Assembly (NCBI RefSeq): GCF_013350005.1
Contig: NZ_JABVWW010000014.1
Location: forward strand, 26,405 to 90,404
Source: Methylocystis silviterrae
GTDB taxonomy: Bacteria > Pseudomonadota > Alphaproteobacteria > Rhizobiales > Beijerinckiaceae
Direction: 5' to 3'
Length of the DNA stretch: 64,000 nucleotides
The translations under genes were made by a program, and so were the position numbers. The notes beneath the pieces are model-generated. The model was given only the letters and a program-made list of their open reading frames with translations, was not told the DNA's origin and did no database searches. This document shows positions 36,651 to 44,397 of this stretch, one piece after another (position 1 is the first letter of the stretch; each line of letters begins with the position of its first letter).

Positions 36651-38078
36651 TCATCGCTGGCTCTGCGCCGACTGACGGTCTCGTTCAATGAACGCCGCAA
36701 GCTCCTTCGTCTGCTCCGTGAACAGTTGCAGTTCATTGATGTCGAGCGGCTCGCTCACATGCTGCATCAGCAGCAGATCTCGGCCTTCGGAGAAGGCCGG
36801 CGCCAGCCCGCAATAGAAAAATCCCTGGCGGCGCGCGCTCTCAACCAGGAGCGGCAAGCCCGGGTCGTCGACATGCGCGGAAAGCTGCATGGCGCGCGCG
36901 CCGAGGCCGCTGACGTCGCTCACCGCTTGGCTCAATTCGATGCTGACGTTCGATCCGATCAGCTCGAAGCGAATCCTGCCATAGCCCCATGGGTTGACCA
37001 TGACGCTCGTCATTGACCGAGTCTCTATTGGCGTTCCGCTCTCATGTAGAGAAACGCCGACGCCGAGACGGCTGTATGTCGCCGTCATGACGTCGCGATA
37101 CGCCGGAGGCGCGACGATCTCGCATGCCCGCCCGGCTTCCAGGAAGCGGAACGTCAGCAGAAAACTCTGGCGCTGTCCGGCCGTCGGCACAGGCAAATCC
37201 TTCGAATGCGAGGTTTCGGGCGCCGCGCCGAGCAGGATCGCGCATGTCGGCATGCCGGCCCGCTCGTCGTTGCGCTGTGAAAATGTATGAGTCGTAACCG
37301 GCTCGGCGTAGATCCCGACGAGCCCGAGTTTCGTTGCTTCGTCAGTCAGCCGCTCGGTCATGCGCTCCAGGAGATGGCGTCCCCGGTAGGACGGAAGCAC
37401 GACCGCTTCGCCGCGCTCGGCGATCGCCGCGCCTGGCTCGCGCTCGAGCGCGACATGCCCAACGACCTCGCCGCGCGCATCGCGTGTCACGACCGGAATG
37501 AGCTCTCCGCTTTCGACCTTCCGCCAATAGCGGTGCGGGGAAAAGACTTCCCGGTGAACGTAATTGTGTCCGTAGACCGCCAGGAAGCAGCGCGCGATCG
37601 CCGCCGAGTCGCTCTGCCGAGGCACGTCGATCTGCACCGTTTCGGTCGTCTCTGCGGCCTCGGCGACTGGCTCTGCGTTGTGTTCCGCCGCTTCGCGAGA
37701 GGGGTCGAAACCGCGATGGATCGTGATCTCCCATCCGTCGACGCCGCGTTCCCGGTAAGATAATCCCGCATCTCGCCGCACCTGCGCGCTGAGCGAACCA
37801 ACGACGGCGGAAAACCGGGAATGGCCGTTGAGCAGAATCCGCGCGCGCACCTCGCCTTTGGACGAGGACAGAAGAATCGCCGCGCGCTCCGCGGTCGTGC
37901 GCGACCCACAAAGAATCTGCCATGTTTGCGCGGCGTCGGCGGCGATCAGGCTCGCGGTCATCGGCGGGACTCCTTCGACCAGCGACGCTTCGCGAACGAA
38001 AGCGCGGAGCAACTCGCCCCCTTCCGCTTCCATCGACAGCCGCAGCTCGGCGAAATGATCCGAATTACTTTTGCCCAT
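36651..38078 (-). CDS. GNAT-domain protein with N-terminal ATPase-like region
   Basis: 475 aa. Residues about 8-125 (AELRLSMEAEGGELLRAFVREASL, then WEITIHRGFD) resemble an anti-sigma-factor type histidine-kinase-like ATPase fold without clear N/G boxes. A GNAT acetyltransferase-like domain follows (IARCFLAVYGHNYVH, VVLPSYRGRHLLERM), then a C-terminal region related to the second half. The role is unknown. It is inserted between UPF0262 and the LMW phosphatase. Confidence 0.7.
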   Translation of the reverse strand: MGKSNSDHFAELRLSMEAEGGELLRAFVREASLVEGVPPMTASLIAADAAQTWQILCGSRTTAERAAILLSSSKGEVRARILLNGHSRFSAVVGSLSAQVRRDAGLSYRERGVDGWEITIHRGFDPSREAAEHNAEPVAEAAETTETVQIDVPRQSDSAAIARCFLAVYGHNYVHREVFSPHRYWRKVESGELIPVVTRDARGEVVGHVALEREPGAAIAERGEAVVLPSYRGRHLLERMTERLTDEATKLGLVGIYAEPVTTHTFSQRNDERAGMPTCAILLGAAPETSHSKDLPVPTAGQRQSFLLTFRFLEAGRACEIVAPPAYRDVMTATYSRLGVGVSLHESGTPIETRSMTSVMVNPWGYGRIRFELIGSNVSIELSQAVSDVSGLGARAMQLSAHVDDPGLPLLVESARRQGFFYCGLAPAFSEGRDLLLMQHVSEPLDINELQLFTEQTKELAAFIERDRQSAQSQR

Positions 38079-38151
38079 GCCGATTATTCCATGACGACCG
38101 TGTGACAGCGCCGAGCGCTGCGCTCTCATCATTGGCGACCGAGCGCGGCGC

Positions 38152-38631
38152 TCAGCCTTTCCAGTGCAGCGCCGTGATCAGCGTGAAGATGCGGCGCGCC
38201 GTATCCTGATCCGTGTCGATCTTGCCTTTCAAGCGTTCGAGGAGAAGCTGCGCGCCTTCGTTATGGAGGCCGCGACGCCCCATGTCGATCGCCTCGATCC
38301 TGCTTGGGGTCGCATGGCGGATCGCCGCGTAATAGCTTTCGCAGATCATGAAATAATCTTTGAGAATGCGTCTGAACGGCGTCAGCGAGAGAATGTGCGT
38401 CACGAGGCAGACGCCCTCCGCGTCGCAAATCTTAAAAACCAGTTTGGCGTCGACGAGTGAGATCAGCAGCTCATAAGGCCCGCCATGATGGCCAATCAGC
38501 GCGAAGCTGTTTTCCTCGATGAGATCGTAGATCGCGATGGCGCGCTCATGCTCCTGATCCGCCGAGCCGCGGCCGATCGAGTTTTCGTCGAGCGTGACGG
38601 AGATCAGCCGCTTCGACTCGTTTGACTCCAC
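38152..38631 (-). CDS. UPF0262 family protein
   Basis: 159 aa, normal family length. [34 protein letters not shown] and [19 protein letters not shown] are the conserved blocks. Function unknown. GTG 38631 is preferred, with GAGG seven bases upstream; GTG 38637 overlapping the hisD stop is an alternative. Together with hisD and DUF2948 it forms a conserved alphaproteobacterial group. Confidence 0.85.
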   Translation of the reverse strand: MESNESKRLISVTLDENSIGRGSADQEHERAIAIYDLIEENSFALIGHHGGPYELLISLVDAKLVFKICDAEGVCLVTHILSLTPFRRILKDYFMICESYYAAIRHATPSRIEAIDMGRRGLHNEGAQLLLERLKGKIDTDQDTARRIFTLITALHWKG

Positions 38632-38633
38632 CC

Positions 38634-39935
38634 TCACGCCTCGAGCTGATTGAGGCGGATCGACACCGAACGCGCATGGGCCTGCAAGCCTTCGGCGTCG
38701 CCGAGTGTCACCGCGGCGGCGCCGATGGCGCGCAGCGAGTCCGCGTCGCATTTCAGAATCGACGTGCGCTTGACGAAGTCGAGCACGCTCAGACCCGACG
38801 AGAAGCGCGCCGAGCGCGCCGTCGGCAGCACATGGTTCGAGCCGCCGACATAATCGCCGACGGCTTCCGGCGTATAGGCGCCGATGAAGATGGCGCCAGC
38901 GTTGGAAACGCGCGCGGCGAGGTCCTCGGCGTCTTCACTGATAATCTCGAGATGTTCGGCGGCGATGCGGTCGGCGAGCGGAAGCGCGTCGGCGAGCGTC
39001 TTCACGAGGATCGTCGCGCCATAGTCGCGCCAGGAGGCGCCGGCGATCTCCTTGCGCGACAGCGTCGAGAGATGCCTTTCGACGGCGGCGACGACCGCGT
39101 CGGCCAGCGAGGCGTCATCGGTGATGAGAATCGACTGCGCGGATTCGTCGTGCTCGGCCTGCGCAAGCAAGTCCGCCGCGATCCAGTCAGGATTGGCGGT
39201 CGCGTCGGCGAGGATCAGCACTTCAGAAGGGCCGGCGATCATGTCGATGCCGACCTGACCAAAGACGCGGCGCTTTGCCGCCGCCACCCAGGCGTTGCCC
39301 GGCCCGACGATCTTGACGACGGGCGCAATCGTCTTCGTGCCATAGGCCAGCGCCGCCACAGCCTGCGCGCCGCCGACGCGGTAGATCTCGTCGATGCCGG
39401 AACGCTTGGCGGCGGCGAGCACCAGCGGCTCCACATGGCCGCCGGGCGTCGGAACGACCATGACGATACGCTTCACGCCGGCGACCTTCGCCGGCACGAC
39501 ATTCATCAGCACGGAAGACGGATAGGCGGCGGTGCCGCCGGGCACGTAGAGGCCCACCGAGTCGAGCGGGGTCCAGCGCCAGCCGAGTTCGACGCCGGCG
39601 GCGTCCCGAAAGCGCAGATTTTGGGGCTTCTGCCGCTCGTGGAAGACGGTAATGCGCTCGAGCGCGAGATCGAGGGCGGCGAGCTGCTCTGCGGAACATT
39701 TGGCTTCCGCCGCCGCGACCTCCTCGCGGGAGACGGCGATGCCGGTCGCCTCAAGGTCGATGCGATCGAAGCGCTTGGAATAGTCGACAAGCGCCGCGTC
39801 GCCGCGGGCGACGACGTCCTCGATGATGCCGCGGACTGTATCGTCGACATCCTGCGACGCCTCACGCTTCATGGCGAGCAGCGACGCAAAACGCTGTTCG
39901 AAATCGGGCGCCGCGGCGTCCAAACGCAGGGTCAT
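38634..39935 (-). CDS. hisD: Histidinol dehydrogenase
   Basis: 433 aa. Zinc enzyme catalysing the last two steps of histidine synthesis. [27 protein letters not shown], the signature [15 protein letters not shown] and [13 protein letters not shown], and the catalytic AAEHLEI are present. The ATG at 39935 has GGAGAGG upstream. It follows DUF2948 by 28 bp. Confidence 0.96.
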   Translation of the reverse strand: MTLRLDAAAPDFEQRFASLLAMKREASQDVDDTVRGIIEDVVARGDAALVDYSKRFDRIDLEATGIAVSREEVAAAEAKCSAEQLAALDLALERITVFHERQKPQNLRFRDAAGVELGWRWTPLDSVGLYVPGGTAAYPSSVLMNVVPAKVAGVKRIVMVVPTPGGHVEPLVLAAAKRSGIDEIYRVGGAQAVAALAYGTKTIAPVVKIVGPGNAWVAAAKRRVFGQVGIDMIAGPSEVLILADATANPDWIAADLLAQAEHDESAQSILITDDASLADAVVAAVERHLSTLSRKEIAGASWRDYGATILVKTLADALPLADRIAAEHLEIISEDAEDLAARVSNAGAIFIGAYTPEAVGDYVGGSNHVLPTARSARFSSGLSVLDFVKRTSILKCDADSLRAIGAAAVTLGDAEGLQAHARSVSIRLNQLEA

Positions 39936-39963
39936 GATCCTCTCCAGCCGGGAAGTCCGGCTG

Positions 39964-40452
39964 TCATGGCCCTCGGGGAGCGTGCTCGTCAAGTTCGCCG
40001 CTGAAATCATGGTTCGGCCGGGCGGCGACCTTCCAGCGCGGACCCACGTCGCAAAGTTGCGCCTCGACGCATTCGACGTCGAGCGCGATCGACGCGCCCC
40101 CGGCGAAAAAGAGCCGGATGACTCCTGACGGGGGTTCAGGGTCGGGCTCGAAGGTGACCGCCAGGAGTTCGAGGATCGCGTCGGGCTGGTCGCGGCAGAT
40201 ACGCTGGCAGCGCACGCGCTGCACGCCCTCGAAATGCAGGCCGCAGCGGCAGCGCTCCAGCCGGCCGTCAAGTTCTGCGGCCCAGTCGAAACGCGACCCA
40301 ACCAGGGCGAACCGGCGCTTGTCGGCAAGAAAGGCGATGTCGCCGACGCGCACCAAGGCGTCCTGCAGATGCGCCGAGAGCAGCGAAAGATCTTCGCTGT
40401 CGAGCGCGTGCAGGCGCAAGGCGAGCTCACAAGGCCGATTGGGTGGTTCCAT
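39964..40452 (-). CDS. DUF2948 family protein
   Basis: 162 aa. Segments LRLHALDSEDLSLLSAHLQDALV, FRFDWAAE-like SRFDWAAELDG, and IRLFFAGGASIALDVECVEAQL are typical of this Alphaproteobacteria-specific family next to hisD. No known activity. The ATG at 40452 is chosen over an upstream in-frame ATG at 40518 that adds low-quality sequence. Confidence 0.85.
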   Translation of the reverse strand: MEPPNRPCELALRLHALDSEDLSLLSAHLQDALVRVGDIAFLADKRRFALVGSRFDWAAELDGRLERCRCGLHFEGVQRVRCQRICRDQPDAILELLAVTFEPDPEPPSGVIRLFFAGGASIALDVECVEAQLCDVGPRWKVAARPNHDFSGELDEHAPRGP

Positions 40453-40644
40453 GTCCTCTCCTCCTTCGCCCGATATGGCGAAGGAGGGGAAGGCCCGCAA
40501 CCCTATGGGCGACGCCAAGCTAAGTTAATGGGATTTTCTCGTGTCCACGCTCCTCTTGGCAACGTCATCCACCGCGACCCTCGCCCTCAAAGGGAGGGTG
40601 AAATGCGCTGACACGCGATCGAGTTCGCGTAGTTCCACTATAAG

Positions 40645-40688
40645 CCCACCCCCTAAGGGGGTCGAACGCGAAGCGTTTCGGGGGTGGG
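40645..40688. repeat. GC-rich palindromic repeat upstream of dusA
   Basis: CCCACCCCC (40645-40653) pairs with GGGGGTGGG (40680-40688). The interior contains CGAACGCGAAGCGTTTCG, itself palindromic. The 420-bp gap between DUF2948 and dusA holds this element and no convincing ORF; the dusA promoter must lie here. Similar GC-rich hairpins occur at 48147, 50997 and 52568. Confidence 0.65.
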
Positions 40689-40873
40689 GTGACCACCCTT
40701 GCGCGAATTGCGCAGATAGATGCGTCGAACAAAGCGATTGGACGGCGCGGCTTGGGTCTCGGCCGACCCCGCTCTGTGTGCACTGAGAAGTCGAAAAGTC
40801 GCGAAAACTGTCGTATCGAGGCGTAGAAGGGCGTGCATACGACGCGACCTCTGCCGTTGAGAATAAGCTGGTA

Positions 40874-41896
40874 ATGCTTACCAAACACGACATTAGATTC
40901 TCCGTCGCGCCGATGATGGATTGGACGGATCGGCACTGCCGATACTTCCATCGTCTCTTGTCGCGCCGCGCGCGCCTGTACACGGAAATGCTTACGACGG
41001 GCGCGGTGATCCATGGCGATCGGGCGCGGCTGATGGCGTTCGATCCGTTTGAGCAGCCCGTCGCCATGCAGCTCGGCGGCGCCGAGCCGGCTGCGCTGGC
41101 GAAGTCGGCGGTTCTCGTCGAAAAATTCGGCTATGCTGAGGTCAATCTCAACGTCGGTTGCCCGTCGGATCGCGTGCAGAACGGCGCGTTCGGCGCCTGT
41201 CTCATGCGCGAGCCTGCGCGCGTCCGCGACTGCGTCAAGGCGATGAAGGACGCCGTCTCAATTCCTGTTACGGTGAAATGCCGCATCGGCGTCGACGATC
41301 AGGAGGAACAGGCGCTGTTCGCGCTTGCGGAAGCCTGCGTTGAAAGCGGCGCCGACGCATTGTTCGTACATGCGCGAAAGGCCTGGCTCAAGGGCCTCTC
41401 GCCAAAGGAAAACAGAGACGTCCCGCCGCTGGACTATCCGCTGGTGCACCGTCTCAAGCGCGCCCTGCCCGACGTTCCCATCGCCATCAATGGCGGCCTG
41501 ACGCGGATCGCGGAGATGCAGGAACAACTGCAATTCGTCGATGGCGTGATGATCGGGCGCGCGGCCTATCACGATCCTGCGTTGCTTCTTGAGGTCGACC
41601 CAGAATTGTTTGGACAGCCGGCGCCGGCGGCAGACCTCTTCGAGGCCGTCGACGCCTTTCTTCCCTATGTCGAGCGACAGTTGGCGAGAGGCGAACGGCT
41701 TGCCGCCATGACGCGCCATCTTCTCGGGCTTTTTGTTGGAATGCCGGGCGCGCGGTCGTTCCGTCGACGGCTGGCGCTCGAGGCCGTTGAACCTGGCGCC
41801 GGAGTCGAAACGCTGCTCGAGGCCGTCGGCGAAGTGCGCGCCGCTCGGACGCGCTTTGCCGAAGCGGCGAATTTGGAAGACGCCGAAACCGCCTGA
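40874..41896 (+). CDS. dusA: tRNA-dihydrouridine synthase A
   Basis: 340 aa. FMN enzyme reducing uridine 20/20a in tRNA D-loops. RFSVAPMMDWTDRHCRYFHR, LNVGCPSDRVQNGAFGACLM with the catalytic Cys, and INGGLTRI and DGVMIGRAAYHDP are diagnostic of the DusA branch. Single gene, tail-to-tail with cobS. Confidence 0.95.
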   Translation: MLTKHDIRFSVAPMMDWTDRHCRYFHRLLSRRARLYTEMLTTGAVIHGDRARLMAFDPFEQPVAMQLGGAEPAALAKSAVLVEKFGYAEVNLNVGCPSDRVQNGAFGACLMREPARVRDCVKAMKDAVSIPVTVKCRIGVDDQEEQALFALAEACVESGADALFVHARKAWLKGLSPKENRDVPPLDYPLVHRLKRALPDVPIAINGGLTRIAEMQEQLQFVDGVMIGRAAYHDPALLLEVDPELFGQPAPAADLFEAVDAFLPYVERQLARGERLAAMTRHLLGLFVGMPGARSFRRRLALEAVEPGAGVETLLEAVGEVRAARTRFAEAANLEDAETA

Positions 41897-41898
41897 CC

Positions 41899-42693
41899 TT
41901 AATTGGCCGATAGCGCCGCCAGAATGGCGATCTCGGCGAGCTGCTGCGCGGCGCCGAGCACGTCGCCCGTGTAGCCGCCGATCTGTTTTTTGGCGAGATT
42001 GGCGATGAGAGCGGCGACGGCGAAGGCGGCGACGATCGCAACCGCGATCTGGCTGACGCCGGCGCCGGCAAGCCAGGGCGCAAGGCCAATGCCGGCGGCG
42101 GCGAACCAGGCGCGCGCCCAGACCTCGCGCGAGGGCGCAGCGACGGTCGCGCCCAGACCATCAGCGCGCGCTGGCGGAAGCCACATCATCGGCGCCAGTC
42201 CGGCGACGCGCGATAAGGCGCCGGCGAAGACGAGCGCGAGCGCCGCGAGCGCGACGCTTCGCTCAAAGAGTAACGCGAGCGCCGCAACGCGCAGCAGAAT
42301 CGAGAAACACAGCGCCAGCGCGCCATAGGTCCCAACGCGGCTGTCACGCATAATGGCGAGCTTCGACTCTCGCGTCGCGCCGCCGCCGAATCCGTCCGCA
42401 ACATCCGCGAGTCCGTCCTCATGCAGCGCGCCTGTGGCGAGCACGAGGACCGCGACAGCGACGAGCGCGCAGACGAGCGCAGAAAAATGGCAGATGCGCC
42501 CGACGAGCAAAGCAGCGGCGCCTGTGGCGCCGATCATGGCGCCGGCGATCGGCAGCGCCGGCGCCATGCGCGCGAAATCAAGCCGCGCCTGCGCGTCGTC
42601 GCCGATCGGAAGACGCGAATAGAACCGCAAAAAGGTCAGGACGTCGGCGAGGAGTCCGCGCGACATCGGTTCCATATTCGCCGCCTCGTCCAA
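41899..42693 (-). CDS. cobS: Adenosylcobinamide-GDP ribazoletransferase
   Basis: 264 aa. Membrane enzyme joining the nucleotide loop in cobalamin synthesis. LHEDGLADVADGFGGG, IMRDSRVGTYG and GGYTGDVLGA are the family motifs, with about six membrane spans. Starts at ATG 42693, 42675 or 42666 are all possible. No cobalamin riboswitch is apparent in the 31 bp separating it from the phosphomannomutase gene. Confidence 0.93.
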   Translation of the reverse strand: MDEAANMEPMSRGLLADVLTFLRFYSRLPIGDDAQARLDFARMAPALPIAGAMIGATGAAALLVGRICHFSALVCALVAVAVLVLATGALHEDGLADVADGFGGGATRESKLAIMRDSRVGTYGALALCFSILLRVAALALLFERSVALAALALVFAGALSRVAGLAPMMWLPPARADGLGATVAAPSREVWARAWFAAAGIGLAPWLAGAGVSQIAVAIVAAFAVAALIANLAKKQIGGYTGDVLGAAQQLAEIAILAALSAN

Positions 42694-42724
42694 TTTGTCG
42701 AGAAACCGATCGCCTCCAACAGCT

Positions 42725-44224
42725 CTATATCGTCTGGTTGTAGGCGCCGACCTCGGGATTTTCGCGCAGCACGGCGTCGATCGCCGTAAACATTTCCTTC
42801 ATGCGCGCTTGCGACACCGGGCTCTCGACGACGACGACGAGTTCCGGCTTGTTGGACGACGCGCGCACGAGTCCCCAGGTGCCGTCGGCGACCGTTACGC
42901 GCACGCCATTGATAGTGACGACGTCGCGGATCGGCTGCCCGATGATCTGGTCGCCCTGCGCCCGCATCGCCTCGATGCGCGCCGTCACCTTGTCGATGAC
43001 GCCATATTTCTTTTCGTCGTCGCAATGCGGCGACATCGTCGGCGAGCCCCAGGTCTTCGGCAGTTCGGCATAGAGCTCGGCCATCGACTTCGTCGGATTG
43101 CGATCGAGCATTTCGAGGACGTGCACGGCGGTGAGCAGCCCGTCGTCATAGCCGCGTCCGATCGGCTCGTTGAAAAAGAAGTGCCCCGACTTTTCGAAGC
43201 CGGCGAGCGCCTTGCGATCGCTGACGCGGCGCTTGATATAGGAATGCCCGGTCTTCCAATATTCGGTGACGACGCCGCGCGCGACGAGCTCGGGGTCGGT
43301 CGCGAAAAGCCCGGTCGACTTCACGTCGACCACGAATGACGCGTTCGGATGGACCTTGGAGAGATCGCGCGCGAGCATGACGCCGATCTTGTCGGCGAAG
43401 ATCTCCTCGCCATGATTGTCGACGACGCCGCAGCGATCGCCGTCGCCGTCAAAGCCGAGCCCGACGCAGGCGCCGGTCTCGCGCACCTTGTCGGCGATGG
43501 CGTGCAGCATGTGCAAATCTTCGGGATTGGGGTTGTAGCGCGGGAAAGTGTAGTCGGGCGCGACATCGAGCGGGATCACGTCACAGCCGAGGCGCTCCAG
43601 CATCCGCGGCGCGAAGGCGCCGGCGGTGCCATTTCCGCAGGCGGCGACGACCTTCATCTTGCGGGCGAACGGCGGCCGGCGGGTGAGATCGTCGATATAA
43701 CGCGCGCCGAAATTCTCGATGTAGCGGTAGGAGCCGCCTTCCGCCTCGTGAAATTCGCCGGCGAGAACGATTTCCTTCAGACGGCCCATCTCCTCGGGCC
43801 CGAAGGTCACGGGGCGCCGCGCGCCCATTTTCACGCCCGTCCAGCCATTGTCGTTATGCGAGGCCGTCACCATGGCGACCGCCGCGACATCGAGATCGAA
43901 CTGGGCGAAATAGGCCATCGGCGACAAAGCGAGGCCGATGTCGCGCACGCGCACGCCGGCGGCCATGAGGCCGCTCACCAGCGCCAGTTTGATCGATGAA
44001 GAATAGCTGCGATAATCGTGGCCGACGACGATTTCGGGCGCGACGCCCAGTTCGCGCAGCAGCGCGCCAAGGCCCATGCCGAGCGCCTGCACGCCCATCA
44101 AATTGAGGTCGGCGCCAAACAGCCAGCGCGCGTCATATTCGCGAAAGCCGGTCGACTTGATGAGCGGCGCCTCTTCATATTCGAATGTATTGGGGCGCAA
44201 ATTCGGGACGGGCTTGGGAAACAT
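42725..44224 (-). CDS. Phosphomannomutase/phosphoglucomutase
   Basis: 499 aa, alpha-D-phosphohexomutase superfamily. Order of motifs: FREYDARWLFG, the phosphoserine loop VTASHNDNGWTGVKMG, the metal-binding FDGDGDRCGVVD, the sugar-binding EKSGHFFFNEP, and the C-terminal phosphate-binding RASSNKPELVVV. It makes sugar-1-phosphates for polysaccharide. ATG 44224 is chosen over an upstream start that adds unrelated residues. Confidence 0.93.
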   Translation of the reverse strand: MFPKPVPNLRPNTFEYEEAPLIKSTGFREYDARWLFGADLNLMGVQALGMGLGALLRELGVAPEIVVGHDYRSYSSSIKLALVSGLMAAGVRVRDIGLALSPMAYFAQFDLDVAAVAMVTASHNDNGWTGVKMGARRPVTFGPEEMGRLKEIVLAGEFHEAEGGSYRYIENFGARYIDDLTRRPPFARKMKVVAACGNGTAGAFAPRMLERLGCDVIPLDVAPDYTFPRYNPNPEDLHMLHAIADKVRETGACVGLGFDGDGDRCGVVDNHGEEIFADKIGVMLARDLSKVHPNASFVVDVKSTGLFATDPELVARGVVTEYWKTGHSYIKRRVSDRKALAGFEKSGHFFFNEPIGRGYDDGLLTAVHVLEMLDRNPTKSMAELYAELPKTWGSPTMSPHCDDEKKYGVIDKVTARIEAMRAQGDQIIGQPIRDVVTINGVRVTVADGTWGLVRASSNKPELVVVVESPVSQARMKEMFTAIDAVLRENPEVGAYNQTI

Positions 44225-44397
44225 CAATGGTCCTTCGCTTGGCGAGCGTCGCCTTGGCGGGTTTGACTTAAGCGAAAATCCGCGCCGCGCCAAATTTGGG
44301 TCCGAAGGCGGTCAATTTCGGCTTGCCGGACGCCGAAGGCGCTCGTAGGGTTTTCCATTGCTGGGACGAATTGCTTTTATCTTTTCGAGGTTTCGAA

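Noticed and set aside
42636..42724. Possible cobalamin riboswitch before cobS
   Set aside because: The space is only about 30 bp and lacks the expected conserved blocks.
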